NCBI GenBank assembly: GCA_030428695.1
Contig: JAUIEM010000074.1
Coordinates: 1 to 29,498, forward strand
From: a bacterium
GTDB taxonomy: Bacteria > Planctomycetota > J058 > JAJDCP01
Direction of reading: 5' to 3'
Length of the DNA: 29,498 nt
The notes under the pieces were generated by a model, which saw nothing but the letters and a program-made list of their open reading frames with translations, was not told the DNA's origin and made no database searches. The position numbers were made by a program, and so were the translations under genes. Each line of letters starts with the position of its first letter. Position 1 is the first letter of the stretch. Positions 1 to 7,488 of the stretch are shown here, piece by piece.

Positions 1-2036
1 CGGCGGTTGAACAGCTCGGTGGTCGCCCGGGTGTGAGGGTGGGCCTCGGCGTCGAGGGCGCCCTCGAGGCGCAGCTGGCGAAGGAGCGCCGGGGCGCTCT
101 CTTCGACGGTCTCGACCGCGGCTTCTTCCAGGGCCTCGGCGAGCAGCTCCATACGGACCTCCTCGAAGCTCTGGACGGTGCCCACCTCCTTGTCCCGCAG
201 GCGGGCCACGACCCAGCCGCTGCCCGCGTCGTTGACGTAGGGCGCGCTCATGGCGCCGCGCTCTTTGGCCAGCAGCAGGATCAGCTCACCATCGCTGGCG
301 ATGTCGAGGTTCTCGAACAGCAGCGAGCGCTCGACCAGGCCGGTCGTGTCGGCTTCGAACAGGGTCTCGGCGGCGAGCACCTCGAAGGAAGGCGGGTCGG
401 CCTCCTCGAGCCGCTCCTGGATCTTCTCGGCGCGCTCGGCGACGCGGGTCTCGGCGAAGGCGCGGCGGGCCGCCTTCTTCGCCCGCTCGAGCACGGCGGG
501 ATCGTCGAGCGTCGGCGTGGTCGTGTCGCCGGGGGTGGCGAAGCTCGCCGGGTCCTCGTTGAACACCGCTTCGATCTCTTCCTGCAGCGGCTCGGGGACC
601 TTGTTGTCCGCGAAGTCCTGGAAGTCGCCGTACAGATACTCGATCTGGTACAGGGTCTTGCTCTCGAAGTCTCCTTCGTCGCGGCGCGTCTGGTACTCCT
701 TCTGGAGATCGTCGACCGACACCTCGAGCAGCTCGGCGCGGATGTCGAACGCGACCTCCTCGATAGCGGGCAGCCGCTCCTCGAAGCGCTCGGTCGCCTC
801 GATGAAGCACACACCGATCAGCTCCCCAGCCTGGTTGCGTTGCTCGGCCCAGGCCAGCGTGCCGACCTCGAGGCTGTCGAGGGCGTCCGCCAGCTCAGGG
901 TAGACGAGGAAGTGCACGAAGTCGGTCTTCGCGTCCATCGCCAGGGTGTCGCTGTACACCGTGCGGTCGGCGATCTGCAGCGTGTCGTTGTGCGGCAGCC
1001 AGGTGTGCTCGGCGAGCAGGGTGTCGAAGTCGACGCTGTCCGCCGCGGCGGTCAGACGCACGGCCATCGTGTCGACCAGCGGGCGCGAGGCGAGCTCGCG
1101 CAGCTTCTTCGCGATGTCGAGGCGGCGGTTGTCGTCGAGGGGGAAGTACGTCGAGTCGGAGCTCGCGTAGTAGGCGTCCTTGTTCTCTTCGTAGTAGCTC
1201 TCGATCTCCGCGTCTGTCGGCGCGGCGACGTCGCGGCGGGCACGCCCCTGGTCGTAGATGAAGGCCCGGACCGCGACCTCGGCGGGGATCATGAAGTCGT
1301 CGGCGTTCTCTTCGAAATGGGCGCGGATGCTGTCTTCAGGGACCGAGTCCGGGGAGACCGCGTAGTCCGATGCGTCGAGGGCGACGTACTCGACGCTGCG
1401 CAGCTCGTCCTGCTCGTAGTACGCCGTCTCGAGCCGCGACGCGGGCAGGGGGCTCGCGTTCCGCGCGAGGGTGCGCAGCTGGTCGATCTTTACCATGTCC
1501 CGTGCGGTCTGCTCGTAGGCGGCCTTGTTGATCTGCAGCGTGTTCAGGAGCCCGATGTAGTCGCGGTGCTGCAGGCTCGGGAGCACGACCTGCTCGGCGA
1601 GGCGTGGCACGAAGAACTGCATCAGGATCTGCAGGTTGTAGTTCTCGTACTCGGGATTCTGCATCGCGTCGATCAGCGCCTTCAGCGGCTTGTACTGCTG
1701 CTCGACGGCCTTGAGCAGCAGGCCGGGCGGGACCTGGATGCCGCTCTGTTCCGCCGTCCGCCGCAGCGCGATGAACTCCCACGCTTCCAGCTCATTGGGC
1801 TCGCGGCTCATGCCGACCATCGTGCCGATGCTGAAGCGGTAGAAGTTCCCGAGCTCGCGGCGGGCGTTGTCGAGGTCGTGGGCGTGCACCGCCTCGTCCC
1901 AGATCTTGTTCACGATGGGGTCGGAGCGGCGATCGAGCATCGTCGCAACCGGCGCCACCATTCCGAAGCCCAGGAGGGCCGGAATGACGAAGATCCAGAA
2001 CATCACCTTCTCGTGTCTACGGAAGAAAGCCAGCAT
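1..2036 (-). CDS. PpiD/SurA-like periplasmic peptidyl-prolyl isomerase or chaperone, partial
   Basis: The C-terminus is cut by the window edge and 678 residues are visible. The protein starts with a short basic stretch (MLAFFRRHEK) and one membrane helix at about residues 11-28, followed by a long hydrophilic, helical, Glu/Asp-rich extracytoplasmic part. This is the layout of PpiD-type chaperones, anchored by one helix and acting on proteins emerging from the Sec translocon. The N-terminal region resembles a SurA N-terminal chaperone domain. I cannot find a well conserved parvulin core (the GG.LG motif is not evident), so it may be mainly a chaperone. The ATG at 2036 follows a GGAG about 10 bases upstream and lies 57 bases after scpB, so it is probably the last gene of the operon beginning at 6788. 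The family assignment is by architecture and is not certain. Confidence 0.75.
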   Translation of the reverse strand, partial: MLAFFRRHEKVMFWIFVIPALLGFGMVAPVATMLDRRSDPIVNKIWDEAVHAHDLDNARRELGNFYRFSIGTMVGMSREPNELEAWEFIALRRTAEQSGIQVPPGLLLKAVEQQYKPLKALIDAMQNPEYENYNLQILMQFFVPRLAEQVVLPSLQHRDYIGLLNTLQINKAAYEQTARDMVKIDQLRTLARNASPLPASRLETAYYEQDELRSVEYVALDASDYAVSPDSVPEDSIRAHFEENADDFMIPAEVAVRAFIYDQGRARRDVAAPTDAEIESYYEENKDAYYASSDSTYFPLDDNRRLDIAKKLRELASRPLVDTMAVRLTAAADSVDFDTLLAEHTWLPHNDTLQIADRTVYSDTLAMDAKTDFVHFLVYPELADALDSLEVGTLAWAEQRNQAGELIGVCFIEATERFEERLPAIEEVAFDIRAELLEVSVDDLQKEYQTRRDEGDFESKTLYQIEYLYGDFQDFADNKVPEPLQEEIEAVFNEDPASFATPGDTTTPTLDDPAVLERAKKAARRAFAETRVAERAEKIQERLEEADPPSFEVLAAETLFEADTTGLVERSLLFENLDIASDGELILLLAKERGAMSAPYVNDAGSGWVVARLRDKEVGTVQSFEEVRMELLAEALEEAAVETVEESAPALLRQLRLEGALDAEAHPHTRATTELFNR

Positions 2037-2093
2037 GGCGAGTCATCTCCGTCGGCGCGCATCACGCGTGCCGATCAAATCCAGGGTACGTGT

Positions 2094-2699
2094 TCAGCTA
2101 GAGGGTGTTTCCTTTGCCAGCAGCGCACGCGGCAGCTGTCCTGGCAGGTCGGGCTGGGGAGGCAGGTCGTCGAGGGAGTTCAGACCGAAGCGCTCCAGGA
2201 AGCGGCGCGAGGTCGCGTACAGCAGGGGCCGGCCTGGACGCCGTGCCCGGCCCGCGACGCGGATCAGGCCGCGGTCGAGCAGCAGACGCAGGGTCGAGGA
2301 CGCGTCGACGCCGCGGATCGCCTCGACTTCCGCTTTGGTGATCTCCTGACGGTAGGCAACGACCGCGAGGGTCTCGAGGGCCGCGCGGCTCAGCATCTCC
2401 TCGCGGCGGATCTTGCCGAGGCGCGCGATGTAGGGGGCGAAAGCGGGGGCGGTCTCGAGCCGGTAGCCGCCGGCGACCCGGGCCAGGCGCAGGCCCCGAC
2501 CGGAACGCTCCAGCTCTTCACCGAGCAGGCCGAGCGCTCGCTCGGCGCCGACCTTGCCGACTCCCGGGATCGCTTTCGACAACGACTCGGCGGAGATCGC
2601 CCGGCCGCTGACGAAGAGCAGTGCCTCGAGCAGAGGCACGAGCTCTCCCTTGTTCGGCTTCGGCAGGGTCGCCGAAGCCGGTGCTTCGGACCCGGTCAT
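2094..2699 (-). CDS. scpB: SMC-ScpAB complex subunit ScpB
   Basis: This 201-residue protein matches ScpB, the winged-helix kleisin-associated subunit that works with ScpA and SMC in chromosome condensation and segregation. Recognisable parts are the N-terminal LLEALLFVSG helix, the ALETLAVVAYRQ segment leading to ITKAEVEAIRGVD, and a C-terminal GRPLLYATS..FLERFGL block, all typical of the family. The length is close to the usual 180-210. Its ATG overlaps the stop of the upstream RnfG-like gene as ATGA, so translation is probably coupled. ScpA, the usual partner gene, is not adjacent here. Being downstream of membrane electron-transfer genes is unusual. The tail after about residue 180 is Pro-rich and probably disordered. 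Confidence 0.95.
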   Translation of the reverse strand: MTGSEAPASATLPKPNKGELVPLLEALLFVSGRAISAESLSKAIPGVGKVGAERALGLLGEELERSGRGLRLARVAGGYRLETAPAFAPYIARLGKIRREEMLSRAALETLAVVAYRQEITKAEVEAIRGVDASSTLRLLLDRGLIRVAGRARRPGRPLLYATSRRFLERFGLNSLDDLPPQPDLPGQLPRALLAKETPSS

Positions 2700-4288
2700 T
2701 TTGAAGAGCCCTCTTCTGATGGGGGCGGGGACTCCTCTTCCGGGGCGCTCTCGACCTCGCCGCTGACCTCCTCGAGCCCCTGGAACTCGGTGTACACCGG
2801 CTCCTCGCGCAGGGCCCGGGAGAACTCGAGCAGCTTGTACACGCCGTCCAGCACGGCCGTCGTCGTGATCGTCGCCCCGGACAGCGAGGCGATGTGGTTC
2901 GGGCCGACCTCTTCGGTCGCCTTGCGCTCGAGCGTGGCCTCGACCCGTGGCGGGTTCGAGAACTGGTCCTGGAACCACGGCCGCGGCTGCCCGTCGGAGT
3001 CGGTGCCGCCGGCACCGGCGCCCCACCGCACGTTGCCGAAGGAGGCGAAGGCCAGGCCAGCGAACGCGGCGGTCAGGGCGACCCAGGTGCCGACCTGGAT
3101 CAGGTCGGGCCGCACGATGTCGTTGACCGGGTTCTTCCGCAGCCGCAGGGTGGTGACCAGGTTCCACAGCGACCAGACCGCGAGCAATCCCATCAGCAGG
3201 CCGGTCACCGTGCGCGAGCCGGAAGTGCCGAGCGCGATGTCCCACCAGGTACCGGAGGTCTTGACCTCGGTGACGCGCGCGCCGAGACCCGGCGTCTCCT
3301 TCTGGACCGGGATCGCGAGGCCGCGGACGGTGTCGCCCGAGATCCCGACCATCAGCTCGACCGGGCCCTCGTAGCCTTGCACGACGAAGCTGTAGGCAGC
3401 GAGTCCCTTGGGATCGCCGAACACCTTCAAATCGGCCGGGAAGCCTTCTGCGGCTTTGGTCTCCTTATAGACCAGCTCCACATCCTCCGCATCGACGCCG
3501 AGGACGACCGCGAGGGCCTCCTTCTGTTTGTCCGCCTCCTGCTGCCGACGCGTGGTGTCGGTCGCGAACAGGACCATCATCACGGCGAGGACACAGACGA
3601 GGCAGACGATGCCGAGCGAGATCGCGAAACGGATCTTGGTGTCGAGCTTCTGGAACGCGGTCTTCTCGGCCTCTTCCTTGGCCTTGGCTTCGTCGTCCTT
3701 CTTGTCGTCGGACTTGTCCGCGGAGTCGTCCTTTTTCTCGGACTTTTCAGCCTTCTCGTCCTTTTTCTCGGACTTTTCAGCCTTCTCGGACTTCTCGTCC
3801 TTCTTCTCGGACTTCTCGTCCTTCTTCTCGTCCTTCTTCTCGTCCTTCTTCTCGGACTTCTCGTCCTTCTTCTCGGACTTCTCGTCCTTCTCAGCCTTGG
3901 CTTTCTCGGCCTTCTCGGCCTTGGCTTTCTCGGCCTTCTCGGCCTTCTCAGCTTCGTCAGCTTTGGCCTTCTCGGCCTTCTCGGCCTTCTCGGCCTTCTC
4001 GGCTTCGTCGGCCTTGGCCTTCTCGGCCTTCTCGGCTTCGTCGGCCTTGGCCTTCTCGGCCTTCTCAGCTTCGTCGGCCTGGGCCTCGGCCTGCTTGCCT
4101 TCGTCCGCCTTCTTCTTGGCCGTCGCGTCCTTCTCCCCCGCTCCTGCCTTGACGTCCGCGCCGGAATCCGCGGACTCTTCGCTGGCTGCGGGCTTGGACG
4201 CAGACTCTTCGGCCTTGGTCTTCTTCGACGCCGACGGCTTCTTCGTGCCCTTCTTCTTGCCGCCCTTGCCCTTCTTCTTCCGGCTCAT
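2696..4288 (-). CDS. rnfG: RnfG/NqrC-like FMN-binding protein with a Lys/Glu/Ala-rich N-terminal repeat domain
   Basis: This 530-residue protein has three parts. Residues 1-215 are a basic, low-complexity region (MSRKKKGKGGKKKG, then DEAEKAEKAK and KSEKKDEK repeats), predicted cytoplasmic and coiled-coil or disordered. A membrane helix follows at about 218-241. The rest is an FMN-binding domain with ETPGLG at 331-336 and the flavinylation motif SGAT at 470-473. In RnfG/NqrC, ApbE links FMN to this Thr by a phosphoester bond, and the domain carries electrons on the outer face of the membrane. Between the two motifs lies an extra pair of hydrophobic segments (about 361-381 and 396-417), absent from ordinary RnfG proteins of about 200 residues. 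The WFQDQF block after the insert resumes the family pattern. The ATG at 4288 overlaps the rnfD stop as ATGA, and the gene's own stop overlaps scpB the same way. Confidence 0.88.
   Translation of the reverse strand: MSRKKKGKGGKKKGTKKPSASKKTKAEESASKPAASEESADSGADVKAGAGEKDATAKKKADEGKQAEAQADEAEKAEKAKADEAEKAEKAKADEAEKAEKAEKAEKAKADEAEKAEKAEKAKAEKAEKAKAEKDEKSEKKDEKSEKKDEKKDEKKDEKSEKKDEKSEKAEKSEKKDEKAEKSEKKDDSADKSDDKKDDEAKAKEEAEKTAFQKLDTKIRFAISLGIVCLVCVLAVMMVLFATDTTRRQQEADKQKEALAVVLGVDAEDVELVYKETKAAEGFPADLKVFGDPKGLAAYSFVVQGYEGPVELMVGISGDTVRGLAIPVQKETPGLGARVTEVKTSGTWWDIALGTSGSRTVTGLLMGLLAVWSLWNLVTTLRLRKNPVNDIVRPDLIQVGTWVALTAAFAGLAFASFGNVRWGAGAGGTDSDGQPRPWFQDQFSNPPRVEATLERKATEEVGPNHIASLSGATITTTAVLDGVYKLLEFSRALREEPVYTEFQGLEEVSGEVESAPEEESPPPSEEGSSK
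3715..4085 (-). repeat. Degenerate in-gene tandem repeat encoding Lys/Glu/Ala and Lys/Glu/Asp/Ser units
   Basis: This is repetitive coding DNA inside the RnfG-like gene, residues about 68-191. Read on the minus strand, it starts with units of 11-12 residues (ADEAEKAEKAK), passes into AEK triplets and ends in KSEKKDEK-type heptads. On the plus strand this appears as runs of cttctcggc and cttctcgtc. Unit number is likely to vary between strains by replication slippage. Long open frames in the other five frames here are a by-product of the repeat. Confidence 0.9.
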
Positions 4289-5823
4289 GTCTTGGCCGAC
4301 TCCTTCTTGCTGGCACCGGTCTTTGTCCCGAAGACCCGCGGTTTCGTGAAGCGGTCGATCATCGGTGTCGCCGTGTTCATGATCAGGATCGCGTAGCACA
4401 CGCCCTCGGGGTAGGCCGCGAAGTTTCTGATCACCACGGTCAAGACGCCGCAGCCGATGCCGAAGATCAGGTTGCCTGACTTGCTGACAGGCGAGCTGAC
4501 CATGTCGGTCGCCATGAACCAGGCGCCGAGCATCAGACCGCCAGCGCCGAGGTGGAAGGCGGACTTGTACCAGATGTGCTCGGTGCGCAGGAACTCGAAG
4601 CCGTTGATCGCGCCCTTGTACGGCACGACCAGGCTCATCAGCCCGACGGCGGCGAGGAAGCCGATCGGCACGCGCCAGTCGAGGTAGCCCTTGGCCCACA
4701 GGAAGACCCCGCCGATCAGCAAGAGGATCGCGGCGGTCTCGCCCATGCTGCCCGCCGTGCCCCCGAGCCAGTGGTTCGGGAGCATGTCGAGCATGTTCTG
4801 CCAGATCGAGCTGTACATCACGTCCGAGGCCGCGGAGAGCTGCTCGGAGCTGAGGCTGACGTTGGCGCCGAGGGTACCCGCCTCCTTGCAGGTCTCGATC
4901 GCGGCCCCGAGGTCGCCGTTGGCCGCGAAGTACTCCTGGGTCAGGGCCGGCAGCTGTTTCATCGTGACGAGCGCGGAGTCCCCGTCGATCCCGCCCCGGG
5001 GGAAGGCATCGACGATCGCCTGCAGCTTGTCCTGGGCGAGCGACCAGACCAGCTTGCCCTGCTTGTACCACTCCAGCGGCGTCGAGCGCGTGATCGCGTC
5101 GACTCCCCTGCTGGCAGCCTCGGCGGCCGTCGGCACCTCATCGGAGAGCTGGCTCGCCTGGGCGAAGAACTGCTCGGACTTGTCACCGATCCAGCCGAAG
5201 GGGTGCGCGAACTTGCCGTTGACTTCCTTACCGTAGGAGATCTGGACGAAGGCGCGGGCCGCGAGCGCGGGGTTCCAGATGTTGCAGCCGATCCCACCGA
5301 ACAGGTGTTTCGTCAGGCCGATCGCGAAGAAGCAGCCGAAGACGACCACGTACCACTCGCTGACGACCTGGCCCGCCGAGTCGACCCAGTAGAGGGTGTT
5401 CGGCTTGAGGATCATCGCGAAGAGCAGGCCCGTGACCGCCGCGCTTCCGTCCGTACAGGTCTTCCACGCGTGCCGATGCCGGTGGCTCGAGAGGAAGCCG
5501 CCCTTGTCCTCCTTCGCATCGAGCTCACCCTTGGAGAGCGCGACGTCCTCGGCGGAGACCTTTCCGGTCGCGGCGAGGGTGAAGGGGTCGTTGCGCGGTA
5601 CGGCGCCCTTGGGTTCGGGCTTCGTCCGGATGTAGACGATCGCGTACTCCATCGCCATCGAGGTGATGATGCACGCGAGCCCGAGCCCGAGCGCGTTCGG
5701 CCCGTAGAAGTAGATTCCGGCCAACCAGGCGGGCACGAGCGCGACGACGACCGTCCACATGATCCTGGGAACGCTCTCGCTCGTCTTGATATGGGGTGAG
5801 CTGGAAACTAGGAGTTGCCTCAT
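4285..5823 (-). CDS. rnfD: RnfD/NqrB family membrane subunit of an ion-translocating electron-transfer complex
   Basis: This 512-residue polytopic membrane protein has RnfD signatures: SSSPHIK at the N-terminus, FGGIGCNIWNPALAARAF, a GGTAGSMGETAAILLLIGG block, and a C-terminal YPEGVCYAILIMNTATPMID segment ending in PRVFG. RnfD is about 350 residues. The excess is in two hydrophilic insertions: about 68-120 before the conserved TDGSAAVTGLL region, and about 250-340 after the flavin site. The covalent FMN site of RnfD/NqrB (S/T-x-x-T followed by P or A) appears here as TRST at 245-248, with Thr248 the expected acceptor. RnfD carries electrons across the membrane to RnfG. The ATG is preceded by AAGGGA at 12 bases. 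The gene lies 59 bases after the parvulin gene and overlaps the RnfG-like gene by 4 bases. RnfA, B, C and E are not in the window. Confidence 0.93.
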   Translation of the reverse strand: MRQLLVSSSPHIKTSESVPRIMWTVVVALVPAWLAGIYFYGPNALGLGLACIITSMAMEYAIVYIRTKPEPKGAVPRNDPFTLAATGKVSAEDVALSKGELDAKEDKGGFLSSHRHRHAWKTCTDGSAAVTGLLFAMILKPNTLYWVDSAGQVVSEWYVVVFGCFFAIGLTKHLFGGIGCNIWNPALAARAFVQISYGKEVNGKFAHPFGWIGDKSEQFFAQASQLSDEVPTAAEAASRGVDAITRSTPLEWYKQGKLVWSLAQDKLQAIVDAFPRGGIDGDSALVTMKQLPALTQEYFAANGDLGAAIETCKEAGTLGANVSLSSEQLSAASDVMYSSIWQNMLDMLPNHWLGGTAGSMGETAAILLLIGGVFLWAKGYLDWRVPIGFLAAVGLMSLVVPYKGAINGFEFLRTEHIWYKSAFHLGAGGLMLGAWFMATDMVSSPVSKSGNLIFGIGCGVLTVVIRNFAAYPEGVCYAILIMNTATPMIDRFTKPRVFGTKTGASKKESAKT

Positions 5824-5882
5824 GGCGTCCGATCCCTTTGTCTATCCCCGTGCCCCTGGGGGTTCTCACTTGTCATGTTCGA

Positions 5883-6788
5883 TCAGTTCCAATCGATGTT
5901 CGCCGCGGCCCGCAGGCGCGCGGTGAGCATCTCGATCTCCTGGTTGCTGACTTCCGGCTCGAGCAGCTCGGCCTCGAGCTCGGCCGCGACGGCCTCGAAG
6001 CTCTCACGGGCCTGCTGACGGGATTCGACGAACAGGATGTGGAAGCCCTGCCCGGTCTCGATCGGCTCGCTCCAGCCACCCTCCGGCACGCCGGCCAGGG
6101 CCTCGCGGAAGCGCGGATCGAGCTCGGCGACGAGCACGGTGCCGAGCTGCCCGCCAGCCGCGCGGGTCAGCGCGTCGTCCGAGCTCTCCTCGGCGAGACG
6201 TCCGAAGTCGGCGCCCGCCTCGAGCTTGCCGAGCAGACGCTCCACCCGCTTCTCGCACTGCATCGCGACGTACACGCTGTCTTCGTCCTCGGGAACCTCG
6301 TAGCGCACCAGGATCTGCCGCACGGCGAGGAGCGTGCCGTAGCGCAGCTCGAACGCCGCGCGCAGGGCATCGTCCCGCACCCGCTCCGCGCGGACGAGCT
6401 TGCGAGCCAGAAGGAGCCCGCGGGCGTCCTCTGCGATGCGCTCGCGCTCGCGCTCGAAGCTCGACCCCTGGCGCGCGAGCAGCGCCCGGTACGGCTCCGC
6501 TCCGCCGGCCGAGGCCTCGAGCTCGGCCATCCGCAAGCGGACGAAGGCCTCGAGCTCGCCGTCGGACAGGCTGAGGCCCCGACGCTCCGCCTCCTGCTCA
6601 TACAGGAACAGGTCGATGACGTACTCGGTGAACTGTCGGCCGAGGCGCTCGAAGAGCTTGCGCTCGAGCTCCTGGCGCTCGAAAGAGTGGCCGTCGACGG
6701 TCGCCACGACATCCCCCGCGCCCTCCTGAGCGAAGAGCGCTCCGGAGAGGAAACACAGAAGGACCGATGTGACGCTGGACGCCTTCAC
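5883..6788 (-). CDS. Secreted parvulin-type (SurA-like) peptidyl-prolyl cis-trans isomerase
   Basis: This 301-residue protein starts with a Sec signal peptide ([20 protein letters not shown], cleavage after Ala20). A helical SurA-like N-terminal region (about 30-145) is followed by a parvulin domain at about 152-258, recognisable by [32 protein letters not shown] and [17 protein letters not shown]. It would isomerise prolyl bonds and chaperone exported proteins in the periplasm. The GTG start at 6788 is chosen because it gives a complete signal peptide and has GGAG (6797-6794) five bases upstream. The open frame extends further upstream but lacks both. It heads the operon with rnfD, the RnfG-like gene, scpB and the PpiD-like gene, and has a good promoter upstream. 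Confidence 0.9.
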   Translation of the reverse strand: MKASSVTSVLLCFLSGALFAQEGAGDVVATVDGHSFERQELERKLFERLGRQFTEYVIDLFLYEQEAERRGLSLSDGELEAFVRLRMAELEASAGGAEPYRALLARQGSSFERERERIAEDARGLLLARKLVRAERVRDDALRAAFELRYGTLLAVRQILVRYEVPEDEDSVYVAMQCEKRVERLLGKLEAGADFGRLAEESSDDALTRAAGGQLGTVLVAELDPRFREALAGVPEGGWSEPIETGQGFHILFVESRQQARESFEAVAAELEAELLEPEVSNQEIEMLTARLRAAANIDWN

Positions 6789-6827
6789 ACTTGCTCCAAA
6801 AAATCTAGTAGCTACCCCGACCGCGCC

Positions 6828-6856
6828 AGTGTATTGTCGCCGCCGGCCGATGTCAA
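6828..6856 (-). promoter_or_regulatory. Sigma-70-like promoter for the parvulin-rnfD-rnfG-scpB-ppiD operon
   Basis: On the minus strand a perfect -35 TTGACA (6856-6851) is followed after exactly 17 bases by TACACT (6833-6828), which matches four of six -10 consensus bases. Transcription would start near 6821, about 33 bases before the GTG start. It stands back to back with the promoter of the peroxiredoxin gene. Confidence 0.6.
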
Positions 6857-6881
6857 CGGATCTCCCTGGCTTGCACAGGGG

Positions 6882-6910
6882 TGGACAAGGCTCGAGCGCG
6901 AACCTATACT
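6882..6910 (+). promoter_or_regulatory. Sigma-70-like promoter for the peroxiredoxin gene
   Basis: TGGACA (6882-6887), a 17-base spacer and TATACT (6905-6910) match five of six bases in both promoter boxes. A start near 6917 leaves a leader of about 56 bases containing GTGGAG just before the ATG. The only strong divergent pair in this part of the window is this one and the opposite-strand promoter at 6828-6856. Confidence 0.6.
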
Positions 6911-6972
6911 CCGCGCTGTCCGAACCTCTGCATGTCACGCCTGATCGGCATCCCTCCACCGTGGAGAACACG

Positions 6973-7419
6973 ATGATTGAAGCTGGAACCATGGCCCCCG
7001 ACTTCGAGTTGAAGGGCAGCGACGACAAGACCCACAAGCTCTCCGACTACCGCGGCAAGAAGGTCGTCCTCGCCTTCTACCCGCTCGACTTCTCGCCCGT
7101 CTGCAGCAAGGAGCACGAGTGCTTCGTCGACGACCTCTCGAAGTTCAACGGTGCCAACGCCGCCGTGCTCGGGATCTCGGTCGACTCGGTCTGGTGCCAC
7201 AAGGCCTTCGCCGCCGCCAAGAACATCAACTACCCGCTGCTCGCCGACTTCCAGCCGAAGGGCGCCGTCGCGAGCCAGTACGGCCTGTACTACGACGACA
7301 AGGGCATCACCCACCGCGCGACCGTCGTCATCGACGAAGAGGGCAAGGTCGCCAAGGTCTGGAACTACGACATCCCGCAGCAGCGCAACAACGACGAGAT
7401 CCTCGCCTCGTTGGCCTGA
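6973..7419 (+). CDS. Peroxiredoxin (AhpC/TSA family, Bcp- or AhpE-like)
   Basis: This 148-residue cytoplasmic thioredoxin-fold peroxidase reduces hydrogen peroxide and organic peroxides. It has the expected order: APDFEL, a [18 protein letters not shown] strand-loop, the peroxidatic Cys44 in P37-x3-S41-x2-C44 (Ser in place of the usual Thr), GISVDS, and [13 protein letters not shown] near the C-terminus. Two further cysteines, Cys50 and Cys75, could serve as resolving residues. Cys50 is six residues after Cys44, whereas Bcp-type enzymes usually place it five after. The ATG at 6973 has GTGGAG 6 bases upstream, and the gene has its own promoter. The methyltransferase gene follows after 69 bases and may share the transcript. 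Confidence 0.92.
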   Translation: MIEAGTMAPDFELKGSDDKTHKLSDYRGKKVVLAFYPLDFSPVCSKEHECFVDDLSKFNGANAAVLGISVDSVWCHKAFAAAKNINYPLLADFQPKGAVASQYGLYYDDKGITHRATVVIDEEGKVAKVWNYDIPQQRNNDEILASLA

Positions 7420-7488
7420 AGCCGTCGATCCGTTGATCCACGGGGCTGTTGCTCTCCCGATGAAGTTGTCCACCCGACGGCGAGCCTG

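Noticed and set aside
33..3374. A 1113-codon open frame on the plus strand across the PpiD-like and scpB genes
   Set aside because: It is a GC-driven shadow: no family resemblance, Leu/Val/Gly/Arg-rich composition, and it runs antisense to three recognisable genes.
3528..4349. A second plus-strand frame reading as a Ser/Phe/Ala repeat protein
   Set aside because: This is another antisense reading of the same tandem repeat, without a ribosome site or homology.
2894..4396. A plus-strand open frame with long runs of Leu/Gly/Val that looks like a membrane protein
   Set aside because: It is the antisense translation of the Lys/Glu/Ala repeat in the RnfG-like gene, so the apparent hydrophobic helices are an artefact.
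6871..6910. TTGCAC at 6871-6876 as the -35 box for TATACT
   Set aside because: The spacer would be 28 bases. TGGACA at 6882-6887 has the proper 17-base spacing.
7421..7481. GCCGTCG/CGACGGC inverted repeat between the peroxiredoxin and methyltransferase genes
   Set aside because: Seven-base arms with a loop of nearly 50 bases and no T-run are too weak to call a terminator.
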